From Collinsella sp. (GTDB lineage Bacteria; Actinomycetota; Coriobacteriia; Coriobacteriales; Coriobacteriaceae), in NCBI GenBank assembly GCA_014871605.1, contig WGSQ01000005.1, positions 1 to 29,326 on the forward strand: a stretch of DNA of 29,326 nucleotides. Direction: 5' to 3'. The stretch's first letter is position 1. Every line of letters starts with the position of its first letter. A program made the translations under genes and the position numbers. The notes below the pieces were generated by a model, which made no database searches, had not been told where the DNA came from, and saw nothing but the letters and a program-made list of their open reading frames with translations. Positions 1 through 7,143 of the stretch are shown here, one piece after another.

Positions 1-867
1 ATTCCCGACCCCACGCAGCCTGCTGCCCCGGTGGTCGAGAGCGATCAGGCCGCCGAGGTCGCAAGCCTCGATAACGCGCTCAACAACCCCGATTTTACGT
101 CGGTGTTTGCGCCCATCGATCCGCAGGCCAGCCGCAAGAAGATGGCCAAGCAGGCCGGTGTCGAGCCCGTCATCCTTATGGAGCATGTCACCAAGATCTA
201 TCCGGCACAGCCCAACAAGCCTGCACTCGACGACATCAACATCGAGATCTATCCGGGCGAGTTCGTCTTCCTGGTCGGTCACTCCGGCTCGGGTAAGACC
301 ACGCTGCTGTCGACGCTCAACCGCGACGTCAAGCCGACGAGCGGCCGCATCCTGGTTGCCGGTCAGGACCTCATGAAGATCAAGAACCGCAAGGTTCCGT
401 TCCTGCGCCGCCAGATTGGCGCCGTGTTCCAGGACTTTAAGCTTCTGCCGCAAAAGACCGCCTACGAAAACGTGGCGTTTGCCCTGCAGTGCATCGGCAA
501 GCCCAAGGGCGTCATTCGCAGCCAGGTGCCCGAGGTGCTGCGCCTGGTCGGTCTGGCCGATCAGATGGACTCGCTGCCCGACCAGCTTTCCGGTGGCGAG
601 CAGCAGCGCGTTGCCGTCGCCCGTGCTATGGTCAACCGTCCGCCGCTGCTGATCTGCGACGAGCCCACGGGCAACCTCGACCCGGCGATCTCGCTGGGCA
701 TCATGAAGCTGCTTGAGCGTATTAACCGCACCGGCACCACCGTGATCGTCGCCACGCACGACCGCGAGATGGTCGATAGCATGCACCGTCGCGTGATCGC
801 CCTCGAGGGCGGCCACGTCATCCGCGACCAGGAGAGGGGAGGTTACGGCAACTATGGCACCAACTAA
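1..867 (+). CDS. ftsE: Cell-division ABC transporter ATP-binding protein FtsE (5' partial)
   Basis: ATPase of the FtsEX complex, which sits at the inner face of the membrane and controls peptidoglycan hydrolysis at the division site. Counting from a GTG at 31, the ABC domain shows Walker A GHSGSGKT (about residues 83-90), Q-loop in AVFQDF, signature LSGGEQQRVAVARA (from 187), Walker B LLICDEPTGN and H-loop THD. The reading frame is open back to base 1, so the true start may lie upstream of the window. The roughly 48 residues ahead of the ABC fold (start near MEHVTKIYP, 178) are Asp/Pro/Ala-rich and exceed the usual FtsE length of about 220-230. An internal ATG at 142 has only a weak AAGAAG ahead of it. 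The gene overlaps ftsX by 14 nt, implying translational coupling. Family assignment is firm; the start is not. Confidence 0.93.
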   Translation: MPDPTQPAAPVVESDQAAEVASLDNALNNPDFTSVFAPIDPQASRKKMAKQAGVEPVILMEHVTKIYPAQPNKPALDDINIEIYPGEFVFLVGHSGSGKTTLLSTLNRDVKPTSGRILVAGQDLMKIKNRKVPFLRRQIGAVFQDFKLLPQKTAYENVAFALQCIGKPKGVIRSQVPEVLRLVGLADQMDSLPDQLSGGEQQRVAVARAMVNRPPLLICDEPTGNLDPAISLGIMKLLERINRTGTTVIVATHDREMVDSMHRRVIALEGGHVIRDQERGGYGNYGTN

Positions 868-1774
868 CGTGGGCTACTCCTTCAAAGAGGCAATCAGCCA
901 CTTCTTCCGTAACTGGACTACCTCGCTCGGCGCCGTCATCACGATCTTCCTTTCGCTGTTTATCATCGGCCTGTTCATCATGGGCTCTGCGATGCTGAAC
1001 TCCGTGATCGGCACCGTCGAGGATCAGGTTGTCATCAACGCGTTCATTAGCGATGACGCCGATCAGGCCGATGTTCAGGCTTTTGAGGCCGAGCTTAAGA
1101 CATGGAATAACGTCAAGTCCGTGACCTATAAGGACAAGGACGACGCGCTGGCCGAGTATACGAGCAAGATGTCGGGCAACGCCGACGCCACCATGAGCGC
1201 GCTCGATGGCCAGAACCCGCTGCCGGCTTCCTTCGCTATTGAGATGGACGATCCGTCCAAGGTCGAGAGCACGGCAAAGAAGCTCAAGAAGGATGCCGAT
1301 TTCCAGAAGATCGCGGATGACGGCGACGTCAACGCGAGCGTGCTGTACGGCCAGGAGGAAGTGAGCCGCCTGTTCCAGGTGACCAACTACATCCGCATCG
1401 CCGCCGTGGTGCTCGTTGGTCTTCTGACCTTTATCGCATTCATCTTCATCAACAACACGATTCGCCTGTCCATCACGGCGCGTCGTCGTGAGATTGCGAT
1501 TATGCGTCTGGTCGGCGCCAGCAACGGCTTCATTCGTGGCCCGTTTATCACCGAGGGCGTGCTGCAGGCCATTTTGGGCTCGCTGCTTTCCATCGGCGTT
1601 CTGGAGCTGCTGCGCAATCTGATGATTCCGCGTCTGCAGGAGAGCATCGGCTGGATGTCGTTTGCCCTGCCGATGCAGTACTACCTGGTGACCTATGCTG
1701 CGCTGATTCTGGTCGGCGTGATTATCGGTCTCTTTGGTTCTGCCATCGCCATGCGCCGCTACCTGCGCGTGTAG
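854..1774 (+). CDS. ftsX: Cell-division permease-like protein FtsX
   Basis: Membrane partner of FtsE. The 306-residue protein has the FtsX plan: short cytoplasmic N-terminus, first membrane helix at about residues 23-48, an extracellular domain of about 130 residues (rich in Asp, Lys and Ala), then three further hydrophobic segments at about 180-203, 225-250 and 275-298. In Actinobacteria the extracellular loop contacts a NlpC/P60 or RipC-type hydrolase; no such hydrolase is in the window. The ATG at 854 lies inside the end of ftsE and is preceded by a strong purine-rich ribosome binding site (AGGAGAGGGGAGG). A hairpin terminator follows at 1799-1832, so ftsEX ends a transcript here. Confidence 0.95.
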   Translation: MAPTNVGYSFKEAISHFFRNWTTSLGAVITIFLSLFIIGLFIMGSAMLNSVIGTVEDQVVINAFISDDADQADVQAFEAELKTWNNVKSVTYKDKDDALAEYTSKMSGNADATMSALDGQNPLPASFAIEMDDPSKVESTAKKLKKDADFQKIADDGDVNASVLYGQEEVSRLFQVTNYIRIAAVVLVGLLTFIAFIFINNTIRLSITARRREIAIMRLVGASNGFIRGPFITEGVLQAILGSLLSIGVLELLRNLMIPRLQESIGWMSFALPMQYYLVTYAALILVGVIIGLFGSAIAMRRYLRV

Positions 1775-1798
1775 GCATGCTTGGAATTCATCCCTTCC

Positions 1799-1832
1799 AA
1801 CGGGTCGTCTCTTATGGGGCGGCCCGTTTTTT
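1799..1832 (+). terminator. Rho-independent terminator after ftsX
   Basis: A 12-bp stem (AACGGGTCGTCT at 1799-1810 with GGGCGGCCCGTT at 1817-1828, including three G-U pairs) has a 6-nt loop and is followed by a T run at 1827-1832. Confidence 0.88.
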
Positions 1833-1909
1833 GATCCCTAGGGGACGGCAGGAAAGCGAATCATTTGGGTAGACTCTTTGGAGTTCGCAATCGATAGTTA
1901 GGAGGCGCC

Positions 1910-4045
1910 ATGGGGCGCAATAACAAGCATAAGCGTGGAGCTCGCAATCAGCGCGGGCCGGTGCGCAGCGAACGCCGTCCGAGCCTGACCGGGCGCGTGC
2001 AGCTCCATGAGCATAGCGCCTACGTTGTAACCGAAAACGGCGACTACAAGGTCATGGGCCGCGGTAAGCGCGAGATCATGGATGGCGATACCGTTGCCGT
2101 GAGCATTAAGAACAGCCCGCACGGTGAGCGGCGCGCCGTGATCGAAAGCGTGGTTGAGCGTGCAGCCATAAGCGTGGTGGGCACGTACCAGACCGCTGGT
2201 CCGCTCGGTGTGATCGAGCCGCTCGATTCGCGTCTGAAGGCCGACTTCTTCATTCTGCCCGAGGATACCTCGGCGGATCGTCTGGGTGTCCACCCGGGTG
2301 ATGCTGTTGTCGCGCGCATTTTGACCTACCCGACGCGCCTGGAATCGGGTACCGTGACGATCGAGCGCCGCATTGGCGAAGATGACGCGCCCGATTTGGG
2401 CGTTCAATATGTGATGGCGCGTTACGGCTATACCGATAGCTATCCCGAGGCCGCGCTGGACGAGGCCGAGGGGCTTTCGCTCGATGTGTCCGCGGCGCTT
2501 AAGGACCCGCTCCGCCGCGATCTGCGCGACCGCTTTGTCATCACGATCGACCCGGTCGACGCGCGCGACTTTGACGATGCCATTTCGTTGGAGCGCACGC
2601 CCGAGGGTGGCTACAAGCTGGGTGTGCATATCGCCGACGTTTCACACTATGTGGCTTGGGACGGGCATATCGATCTTGAGGCTCGCCATCGTACGACATC
2701 GGTGTATCTGGCCGATCGCGTGCTTCCCATGCTGCCCGAACGCCTGTCCAATGACCTGTGCTCGCTTCGCCCTGACGAGGACCGTCTTGCGTTTACCGTT
2801 GACATTGAGCTCGATGCACAGGGTCGCGTGCGGCATTACGATCCGTATCCCAGCGTGATTCGCTCGCGTGTGCGTATGGACTATGACGGCGCCGAGGCGC
2901 TGCTGGTGCGTGCCGGCGCGGTTGAGTATTCGGTGCTGGAGGGTGCAGCCGAGGATGTTGCGGCTGCCGAGACCTCGCGCGAGGAAGCGCTTGAGCGCGG
3001 TCTTGCGTGCGAGGAGGCCGCCCGCGGCTACAACATCGACCTCGGCGATTTCCTTGTCGCCGCTAACGAACTCGCCGAACTTCGCCGTCGTATTCGTCGC
3101 GCCCGCGGCTCAGTCGATTTTGACACAGCCGAGATTCGCGCTCTATTGGATGAGGACGGAGTGCCCGTGCAGATTGTGGCGCGTGAGCGTTCGTGTGCCA
3201 CGTCGCTTATCGAGGAAGCCATGCTGCTCGCCAACGAGTGCGTTGCAGAGTGGCTGGCAGACCGTGATATCGAGGCCTGCTATCGTGTGCATGAGGATCC
3301 GAGCCCCGATAGCCTGCACGGTGCTGCCGTTGCGCTGGCGCAGCTAGGCATCATCGACGATCGCCGTGCTGCCGGTATTGCCCTGGGGAGCCCCGATGAG
3401 CTGCAGGCTGCAGTCGATGCTGCCGCCGGTACGGCCAACGCACCGCTCGTTAACACGCTGCTTCTGCGCAGCATGCAGCGCGCGCTGTACAAGCCGCGCA
3501 ACGAGGGCCACTTTGCGCTCGCCGCGCCGTGCTACTGTCACTTTACGAGTCCCATCCGTCGCTACCCCGATCTGGTGGTGCACCGCGTGCTCAAACTGCA
3601 GTTGGCCTATGAGCAGCTCGGCGGCAAGGACGCCTTGGTCCGTACGCCGCGGCTGATCGGCAAGGGGCGCGAGTCGCTGCCGCGCATTCTGCCGCAGATC
3701 TGCCGCGCATGTAGCGATGCCGAGCGCGCGGCAGATGCCGCCAGCCATGCGACGCAAAAGATCAAGATTGCCCAGTACTATGAGGACCGTCTAGGCGAGC
3801 GCTATGCCGGAACCGTCTCGTGGGTTAGCAGCATGGGCCTCTTTGTGCGCTTGGACCTGACGCAGGTCGAAGGCTTGGTTTCGATCAAGAGCCTGGGCAA
3901 CGAGTGGTTCGAGTTCGACGAGGACGCGCTAACGCTCACGGGTGCCGACACGGGCACCCGTTACGAGCTGGGGCAGCGCGTGATCATCGAGGTCTCGCGC
4001 GTCAATACCACGCGTGGGCACTTGGACTTCAAGCTTATCCATTAG
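1910..4045 (+). CDS. rnr: Ribonuclease R (RNase II/R family 3'-5' exoribonuclease)
   Basis: Processive 3'-5' exoribonuclease that degrades structured RNA and, with SmpB/tmRNA, defective messages. It has 711 residues, a basic N-terminus and then cold-shock/OB-like segments. The RNB catalytic domain carries D214-P-V-D-A-R-D220-F-D222-D223, the metal-binding aspartate set of the family, and HFTSPIRRYPDL near residues 543-554. A C-terminal S1 domain (about 623-708) begins RYAGTVSWVSSMGLFV. It lacks the long N-terminal helix-turn-helix of E. coli RNase R (813 aa), as is common in Gram-positives. The ATG at 1910 follows TTAGGAGGCGCC, an excellent ribosome binding site. The gene is single, with a hairpin downstream at 4071. 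Its functional partner smpB lies 4 kb further on. Confidence 0.95.
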   Translation: MGRNNKHKRGARNQRGPVRSERRPSLTGRVQLHEHSAYVVTENGDYKVMGRGKREIMDGDTVAVSIKNSPHGERRAVIESVVERAAISVVGTYQTAGPLGVIEPLDSRLKADFFILPEDTSADRLGVHPGDAVVARILTYPTRLESGTVTIERRIGEDDAPDLGVQYVMARYGYTDSYPEAALDEAEGLSLDVSAALKDPLRRDLRDRFVITIDPVDARDFDDAISLERTPEGGYKLGVHIADVSHYVAWDGHIDLEARHRTTSVYLADRVLPMLPERLSNDLCSLRPDEDRLAFTVDIELDAQGRVRHYDPYPSVIRSRVRMDYDGAEALLVRAGAVEYSVLEGAAEDVAAAETSREEALERGLACEEAARGYNIDLGDFLVAANELAELRRRIRRARGSVDFDTAEIRALLDEDGVPVQIVARERSCATSLIEEAMLLANECVAEWLADRDIEACYRVHEDPSPDSLHGAAVALAQLGIIDDRRAAGIALGSPDELQAAVDAAAGTANAPLVNTLLLRSMQRALYKPRNEGHFALAAPCYCHFTSPIRRYPDLVVHRVLKLQLAYEQLGGKDALVRTPRLIGKGRESLPRILPQICRACSDAERAADAASHATQKIKIAQYYEDRLGERYAGTVSWVSSMGLFVRLDLTQVEGLVSIKSLGNEWFEFDEDALTLTGADTGTRYELGQRVIIEVSRVNTTRGHLDFKLIH

Positions 4046-4070
4046 CCAAATCCCGACTGATGGTGGGGGA

Positions 4071-4102
4071 GCGGAGGGCGGCCTTTCGGGACCGCCCTCC
4101 GC
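4071..4102 (+). terminator. Strong hairpin, probable terminator of rnr
   Basis: Perfect 11-bp GC stem: GCGGAGGGCGG (4071-4081) pairs with CCGCCCTCCGC (4092-4102) around a 10-nt loop. Only a short ATTT follows, so the T run is weak, but the position 25 nt after the rnr stop fits termination. Confidence 0.65.
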
Positions 4103-4177
4103 ATTTGAATCGTGGCTACCTTGCCGTCTGCTCGGCCGCCCGCTTACCTGCTATTTGAGAGGTAAAACCTACCAAAA

Positions 4178-4203
4178 TAAACCTGTCCCTTTTGGCAGGT
4201 TTA
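4178..4203 (+). promoter_or_regulatory. Hairpin in the leader of the recombinase gene
   Basis: TAAACCTGTC (4178-4187) pairs with GGCAGGTTTA (4194-4203), a 10-bp stem with one T-G pair and a 6-nt CCTTTT loop. It ends 18 nt before the recombinase ATG at 4222. Just upstream are AT-rich imperfect repeats of the same words (AGGTAAAACCT from 4160). It could be an operator, a recombinase binding site or an attenuating RNA hairpin. It contains the CCTGTCCC word also found in the GGGGACAGGT repeat at 23383. Function is unknown. Confidence 0.4.
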
Positions 4204-4221
4204 CAAGAAAGCGGGGATGAG

Positions 4222-4827
4222 ATGGCGACGGTGTACGGTTATGCGCGGGTGAGTTCGCGCGATCAGAATCTTAATCGGCAGCTGGATGCGCTGGGCGCCT
4301 ATGGCGTGGGCTCGGCGAATATTTATGCAGACCATGCGAGCGGCAAGGACTTCGATCGACCGCGTTATCGCGAGCTGCTGCACGTCCTGGGAGACGGGGA
4401 CGTGCTGGTGGTGCTTTCTATCGACCGACTTGGCCGTAATTACTCCGAGATTCTTGAGGAATGGCGACGCATTACCAAGGTGCTCGGGGTTGCCATTGTG
4501 GTGTTGGATATGCCATTGCTTGACACGCGCGCCAGGGCCAGCGGCGCGCCGGATGTGACTAACACCCTGATTGCTGATATTGTGCTGCAGCTGCTGAGCT
4601 ACGTGGCGCAGGTGGAGCGCGAGAATATCCATCGGCGCCAGGCGGAGGGGATTGCAGCGGCGCGGGCGCGAGGGGTCCGTTTCGGTCGACCTCGCAAGCC
4701 ATGCCCTCCTCAGTTTGAGCTGGTGCGCGATAGCTATGAGGCGGGCGATATTACCCGCAGCCAGGCAGCAAAGTGCCTGGGCGTGTGCGTGGGGACGTTC
4801 GATCGCTGGATGCGCGAGGCGGGGTAG
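4222..4827 (+). CDS. Small serine recombinase (resolvase/invertase family)
   Basis: Cuts and rejoins DNA through a phosphoserine link. The 201-residue protein has the resolvase N-terminal domain: YGYARVSSRDQN with R9 and catalytic Ser11, then SIDRLGRN carrying further active-site arginines. A long E helix (VAQVERENIHRRQAEGI) follows, and a C-terminal Hin-like helix-turn-helix (DITRSQAAKCLGVCVGTFDRWM). Length and layout fit the resolvase/invertase class rather than large serine integrases. The ATG at 4222 follows AGCGGGGATGAG; a TTG at 4192 would add ten residues but falls in the leader hairpin. No transposase, phage genes or obvious invertible segment adjoin it. It may be a chromosomal resolvase, an invertase acting elsewhere, or a relic of a mobile element. 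Confidence 0.88.
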   Translation: MATVYGYARVSSRDQNLNRQLDALGAYGVGSANIYADHASGKDFDRPRYRELLHVLGDGDVLVVLSIDRLGRNYSEILEEWRRITKVLGVAIVVLDMPLLDTRARASGAPDVTNTLIADIVLQLLSYVAQVERENIHRRQAEGIAAARARGVRFGRPRKPCPPQFELVRDSYEAGDITRSQAAKCLGVCVGTFDRWMREAG

Positions 4828-4931
4828 GGTTTTGCGTCGCTTTGTCGCTTCCTGTTGCGATTCAAATTTTGATACGGTGACGATGCCATTTGGGGCTACA
4901 CTCGCTGATATTCAAAAAAGGAGGTTGACCC

Positions 4932-5513
4932 TTGGCGCGCGTAAAACAAATAATCGGATGGACCACGATCGTTCTGTTCGCTGCAACGCTGGCGGGCATC
5001 TGGGTGCTGACGGAGCAAAATGCGGTGGAGACGTCGTTGCTGAGCGAGTCCACCGCGCGTGTGGTGGAGGGTCAGGCTACGGGCGTTCAGGCTGTCGATG
5101 CCACGGGTGAAGCTCAGGCGGAGAACGGAATGACCGGGGGCACCGATTCGGCTGCCTCGAATGTCCGGTCTGGCCGACTTGCTTCCATTCGCATGTGGGT
5201 GGGCACGAACGTCCGTCGCGTTGCCCATACCGTAGAGTTTTTCTTCGTCGGATTGTTCGCCTCGGTGGTCGTGGCTTGCTTTTCCAGGCGTCCGTGGAGC
5301 GTATGCTCCCGTTGCGTGCCCGTATTGCTCTTTTGCGCCGCCTGCTCCGTTGGCGATCAGGTACATAAGATCTTTGTTCCCGGCAGGCATTTCGACGTTA
5401 TCGATTTAGGATTCGATGCTGCGGGCTATGTCACCGCCATGCTGTTGGTATTGCTGGCAGCGGCGTTGGTGCGCCATGCGACTCGGCCGATCGGCGCCCA
5501 TGCGAGGCGCTAG
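4932..5513 (+). CDS. VanZ-like membrane protein
   Basis: The 193-residue protein has a signal-anchor-like first helix (about residues 7-27), a polar Ala/Gly/Thr-rich stretch (about 45-85), then three hydrophobic segments. The C-terminal half shows the VanZ pattern: RRVAHTVEFFFVGLF, then GDQVHKIFVPGRHFDVIDLGFDAAG, matching the family's sDExHQ..vpgR...D...D..G motif. VanZ of Tn1546 gives low-level teicoplanin tolerance, but most chromosomal VanZ-like proteins have no known role and no van genes are nearby. The start is a TTG at 4932 supported by AAAAGGAGG seven bases upstream; no ATG fits. The polar insert between helix 1 and the VanZ core is unusual. Family call is fairly sure, function unknown. 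Confidence 0.75.
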   Translation: MARVKQIIGWTTIVLFAATLAGIWVLTEQNAVETSLLSESTARVVEGQATGVQAVDATGEAQAENGMTGGTDSAASNVRSGRLASIRMWVGTNVRRVAHTVEFFFVGLFASVVVACFSRRPWSVCSRCVPVLLFCAACSVGDQVHKIFVPGRHFDVIDLGFDAAGYVTAMLLVLLAAALVRHATRPIGAHARR

Positions 5514-5635
5514 CCTTAAGACGAGACATCGCGACTGCCTATGCTTCGACATTGACTACAATAACGGCTGCAATCGCGAGTGGTCGTCGATGTGCAGTTT
5601 TCCAGACACCTGTTTTCTCTAAGAAAGGAAATCCC

Positions 5636-5995
5636 ATGGCGGTATTGTTTGTTGAATATCCCAAGTGCTCGACCTGCAAGAAGGCCAAGGCATGGCTGGA
5701 CGAACATGGGGTAGAGTATATCGATCGCGATATCGTTTTGGACAATCCCACGGCTGATGAGCTTGCGACCTGGATTGCTCGTTCGGGGCTGCCGGTGCGG
5801 CGCTTCTTTAATTCGTCGGGCATGAAATATCGAGAGCTGGGCCTGAAGGCGCGTCTGGATGCGGGCATGACGGATCGGGAGTGCTACGAGCTGCTGGCGA
5901 CCGACGGCATGCTGGTCAAGCGTCCGCTGCTGGTGGGCGACGACTTTGCGATTCCCGGCTTTAGGGAAGCGGCTTGGGCCGAGGCGTTGCTGTAG
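5636..5995 (+). CDS. ArsC/Spx-family thioredoxin-fold protein
   Basis: The 119-residue protein opens VLFVEYPKCSTCKKAKAWL, with the redox pair C11-x-x-C14 seen in Spx/MgsR and YffB-like ArsC-family proteins. It continues with a LDNPTADEL linker and ends with the family's VKRPLLVGDDFAIPGF strand. Such proteins are either Spx-type RNA polymerase-binding stress regulators or putative glutathione/thioredoxin-linked reductases. True arsenate reductases of this fold depend on a CxxS-type site and ars neighbours, which are absent here, so a regulator or uncharacterised reductase is more likely. The ATG at 5636 follows AAGAAAGGAA; upstream in-frame ATGs have no site. Three tandem hairpin repeats begin seven bases after the stop. 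Confidence 0.85.
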   Translation: MAVLFVEYPKCSTCKKAKAWLDEHGVEYIDRDIVLDNPTADELATWIARSGLPVRRFFNSSGMKYRELGLKARLDAGMTDRECYELLATDGMLVKRPLLVGDDFAIPGFREAAWAEALL

Positions 5996-6002
5996 CGGCT
6001 GC

Positions 6003-6172
6003 GGAAAGTGCGACCCGGAATTCGCTTCCAGAATGGGATGCGCTTTCCCAAAGTGGCCGGTTGCGGAAAGCACGTCCCATTCTGAGCTTCGATTGTGGGA
6101 CACGGTTTCCGGTTGAGGGCTCGACGGGAAAGTGGGGACCAGTTTGAGCTTGAAATCTGGGACGCACTTTCC
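6003..6172. repeat. Family C: three tandem 46-nt hairpins at exact 62-bp pitch
   Basis: Three units at 6003-6048, 6065-6110 and 6127-6172 each have a 14-nt left arm starting GGAAAG and ending near ACC/CCC, an 18-nt loop, and a right arm of the form GGGAcgcactTTTCC. Unit starts are 62 bp apart twice (46-nt unit plus 16-nt linker). Arms of a unit match at about 11 of 14 positions, with further G-U pairs. The array fills the space between two convergent genes (stops at 5995 and 6192). No T runs follow the stems, so ordinary termination does not explain it. Confidence 0.75.
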
Positions 6173-6191
6173 GCCGGCGGGCCTGCCCCAG

Positions 6192-6602
6192 TCAGTCCGC
6201 CAGCTGTGCCCATTCGTGCGGATCGTAGACTTTTACGTGCTTGTTGGGCTTGCCACTCCAGTACTCCTCGTCCATAAAGGGCAGATATGCCTGAACGCCA
6301 GGGCAGATAAAGGGAATCCGCTGCTGTTGCAGTCGCTCGCGCTGACGCTGTTCCAGGTGCGCCTCGGATATGACGGTCGGCATGCCGGACAGCTCGACGA
6401 GACTTGCCTGGATTCGCTTAAGGTCGGGTAGTCCCGCGTGCCATGACATCCGCATGATCAAAAAGGATGCACGGCGGTATTTTGCCTGCACCACAGTAAT
6501 GGCGGGGCGTAACGTGGGGTGAATTTTGTCCCGTTCGGGCCAAAAGTCGGCAGTGATCTCGAGGCCCAGGGTCTCCCATAGGTAATCAAGCTCTTCGTCC
6601 AT
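6192..6602 (-). CDS. Conserved protein resembling the N-terminal domain of a MarR-type regulator family
   Basis: The 136-residue protein has a recognisable tail RIQASLVELSGMPTVISEAH then RIPFICPGVQAYLPFM. This resembles the N-terminal domain of Firmicute/Actinobacterial proteins of about 280-300 residues annotated as MarR-family regulators, whose domain ends with an IPF(I/V)VPG.Q.YLPF motif. The winged-helix C-terminal half expected in those proteins is absent; the protein stops after about 28 further residues (KVYDPHEWAQLAD). It may be a stand-alone domain or a truncated gene. The ATG at 6602 has GAGGCGC just upstream. The resemblance is from memory of the family, not a search. The function is unknown. 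Confidence 0.6.
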   Translation of the reverse strand: MDEELDYLWETLGLEITADFWPERDKIHPTLRPAITVVQAKYRRASFLIMRMSWHAGLPDLKRIQASLVELSGMPTVISEAHLEQRQRERLQQQRIPFICPGVQAYLPFMDEEYWSGKPNKHVKVYDPHEWAQLAD

Positions 6603-6767
6603 GGCGCCTCGATATCTACGCGATCATTGATACTTCGATTGTGTTGCCTGGTGCTATCGTTTTCGCGGTAGAATCTGCCAACGGTTGACGGCTACCGCTC
6701 GCGGCGTTTTGCCCCTCGTGTACAGCGGTCGGCTTCACAGGTCCTTCACGGGTTGGACTAAATTAGG

Positions 6768-6802
6768 CCAATTTGACTGAATTTCAAAAAAGTCAAAATT
6801 GG
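6768..6802. repeat. AT-rich inverted repeat upstream of the tRNA promoter
   Basis: CCAATTTGACT (6768-6778) pairs with AGTCAAAATTGG (6791-6802) with one bulged base and a 12-nt A-rich loop. It ends four bases before the candidate -35 of the tRNA promoter, so it may be an upstream regulatory site or the terminator of an upstream transcript. Confidence 0.4.
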
Positions 6803-6805
6803 GGC

Positions 6806-6834
6806 TTGCGTCACGGCGAGACTTCCCGTATATT
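6806..6834 (+). promoter_or_regulatory. Probable promoter of the tRNA-Gln/tRNA-Glu pair
   Basis: -35 TTGCGT (6806-6811), 17-bp spacer and -10 TATATT (6829-6834) place transcription start near 6841, about 38 nt before the first tRNA. Confidence 0.6.
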
Positions 6835-6878
6835 TCTTTCTTGCGCAAAGGCACAGCCGAGCGCAGCGATGCAGTCAT

Positions 6879-6952
6879 TGGGATGTCGTCTAATGGCAGG
6901 ACAGCGGATTCTGGTTCCGTCAATGGGGGTTCGACTCCCTCCATCCCAGCCA
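6879..6952 (+). tRNA. tRNA-Gln (CTG)
   Basis: The 74-nt gene folds as a full cloverleaf: acceptor TGGGATG pairs with CATCCCA, the anticodon stem GCGGA/TCCGT holds loop TTCTGGT with anticodon CTG (reads CAG), and the T arm carries GTTCGA. CCA is encoded at 6950-6952. Confidence 0.95.
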
Positions 6953-6969
6953 TTGCATTTGCTACATAT

Positions 6970-7046
6970 GGCCCGTTCGTCTAGCGGTTTAGGACGCCGC
7001 CCTCTCAAGGCGGAGATCACCAGTTCGAATCTGGTACGGGCTACCA
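6970..7046 (+). tRNA. tRNA-Glu (CTC)
   Basis: The 77-nt gene has acceptor GGCCCGT paired with ACGGGCT (first pair G-U), anticodon stem CCGCC/GGCGG with loop CTCTCAA and anticodon CTC (reads GAG), GTTCGAA in the T arm, and encoded CCA at 7044-7046. It lies 17 nt after tRNA-Gln, so the two are probably cotranscribed. Confidence 0.95.
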
Positions 7047-7056
7047 AAATTGAACG

Positions 7057-7084
7057 CCCGGGCCTCGTAAGAGACCCGGGTTTT
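7057..7084 (+). terminator. Terminator of the tRNA operon
   Basis: CCCGGGCCTC (7057-7066) pairs with GAGACCCGGG (7071-7080) with one mismatch and a GTAA loop, followed by TTTTG. Confidence 0.85.
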
Positions 7085-7143
7085 GTGTATTGACCGATGT
7101 TTAAGGCGTGCGTTGAGTCTGCCGCCCGGACCGAGGAGTTGTC

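Noticed and set aside
4222..4827. Integrated phage or transposon around the recombinase
   Set aside because: Neighbours are housekeeping genes, no other phage or transposase genes are present, and no long terminal repeats were found around it.
4932..5513. Glycopeptide resistance determinant
   Set aside because: Only VanZ-like membrane motifs are present; no vanR/S/H/A/X genes nearby, and chromosomal VanZ-like proteins are common without resistance.
5636..5995. Arsenate reductase of an ars operon
   Set aside because: The CxxC form and absence of arsB/arsR neighbours favour an Spx-like or uncharacterised ArsC-family protein.
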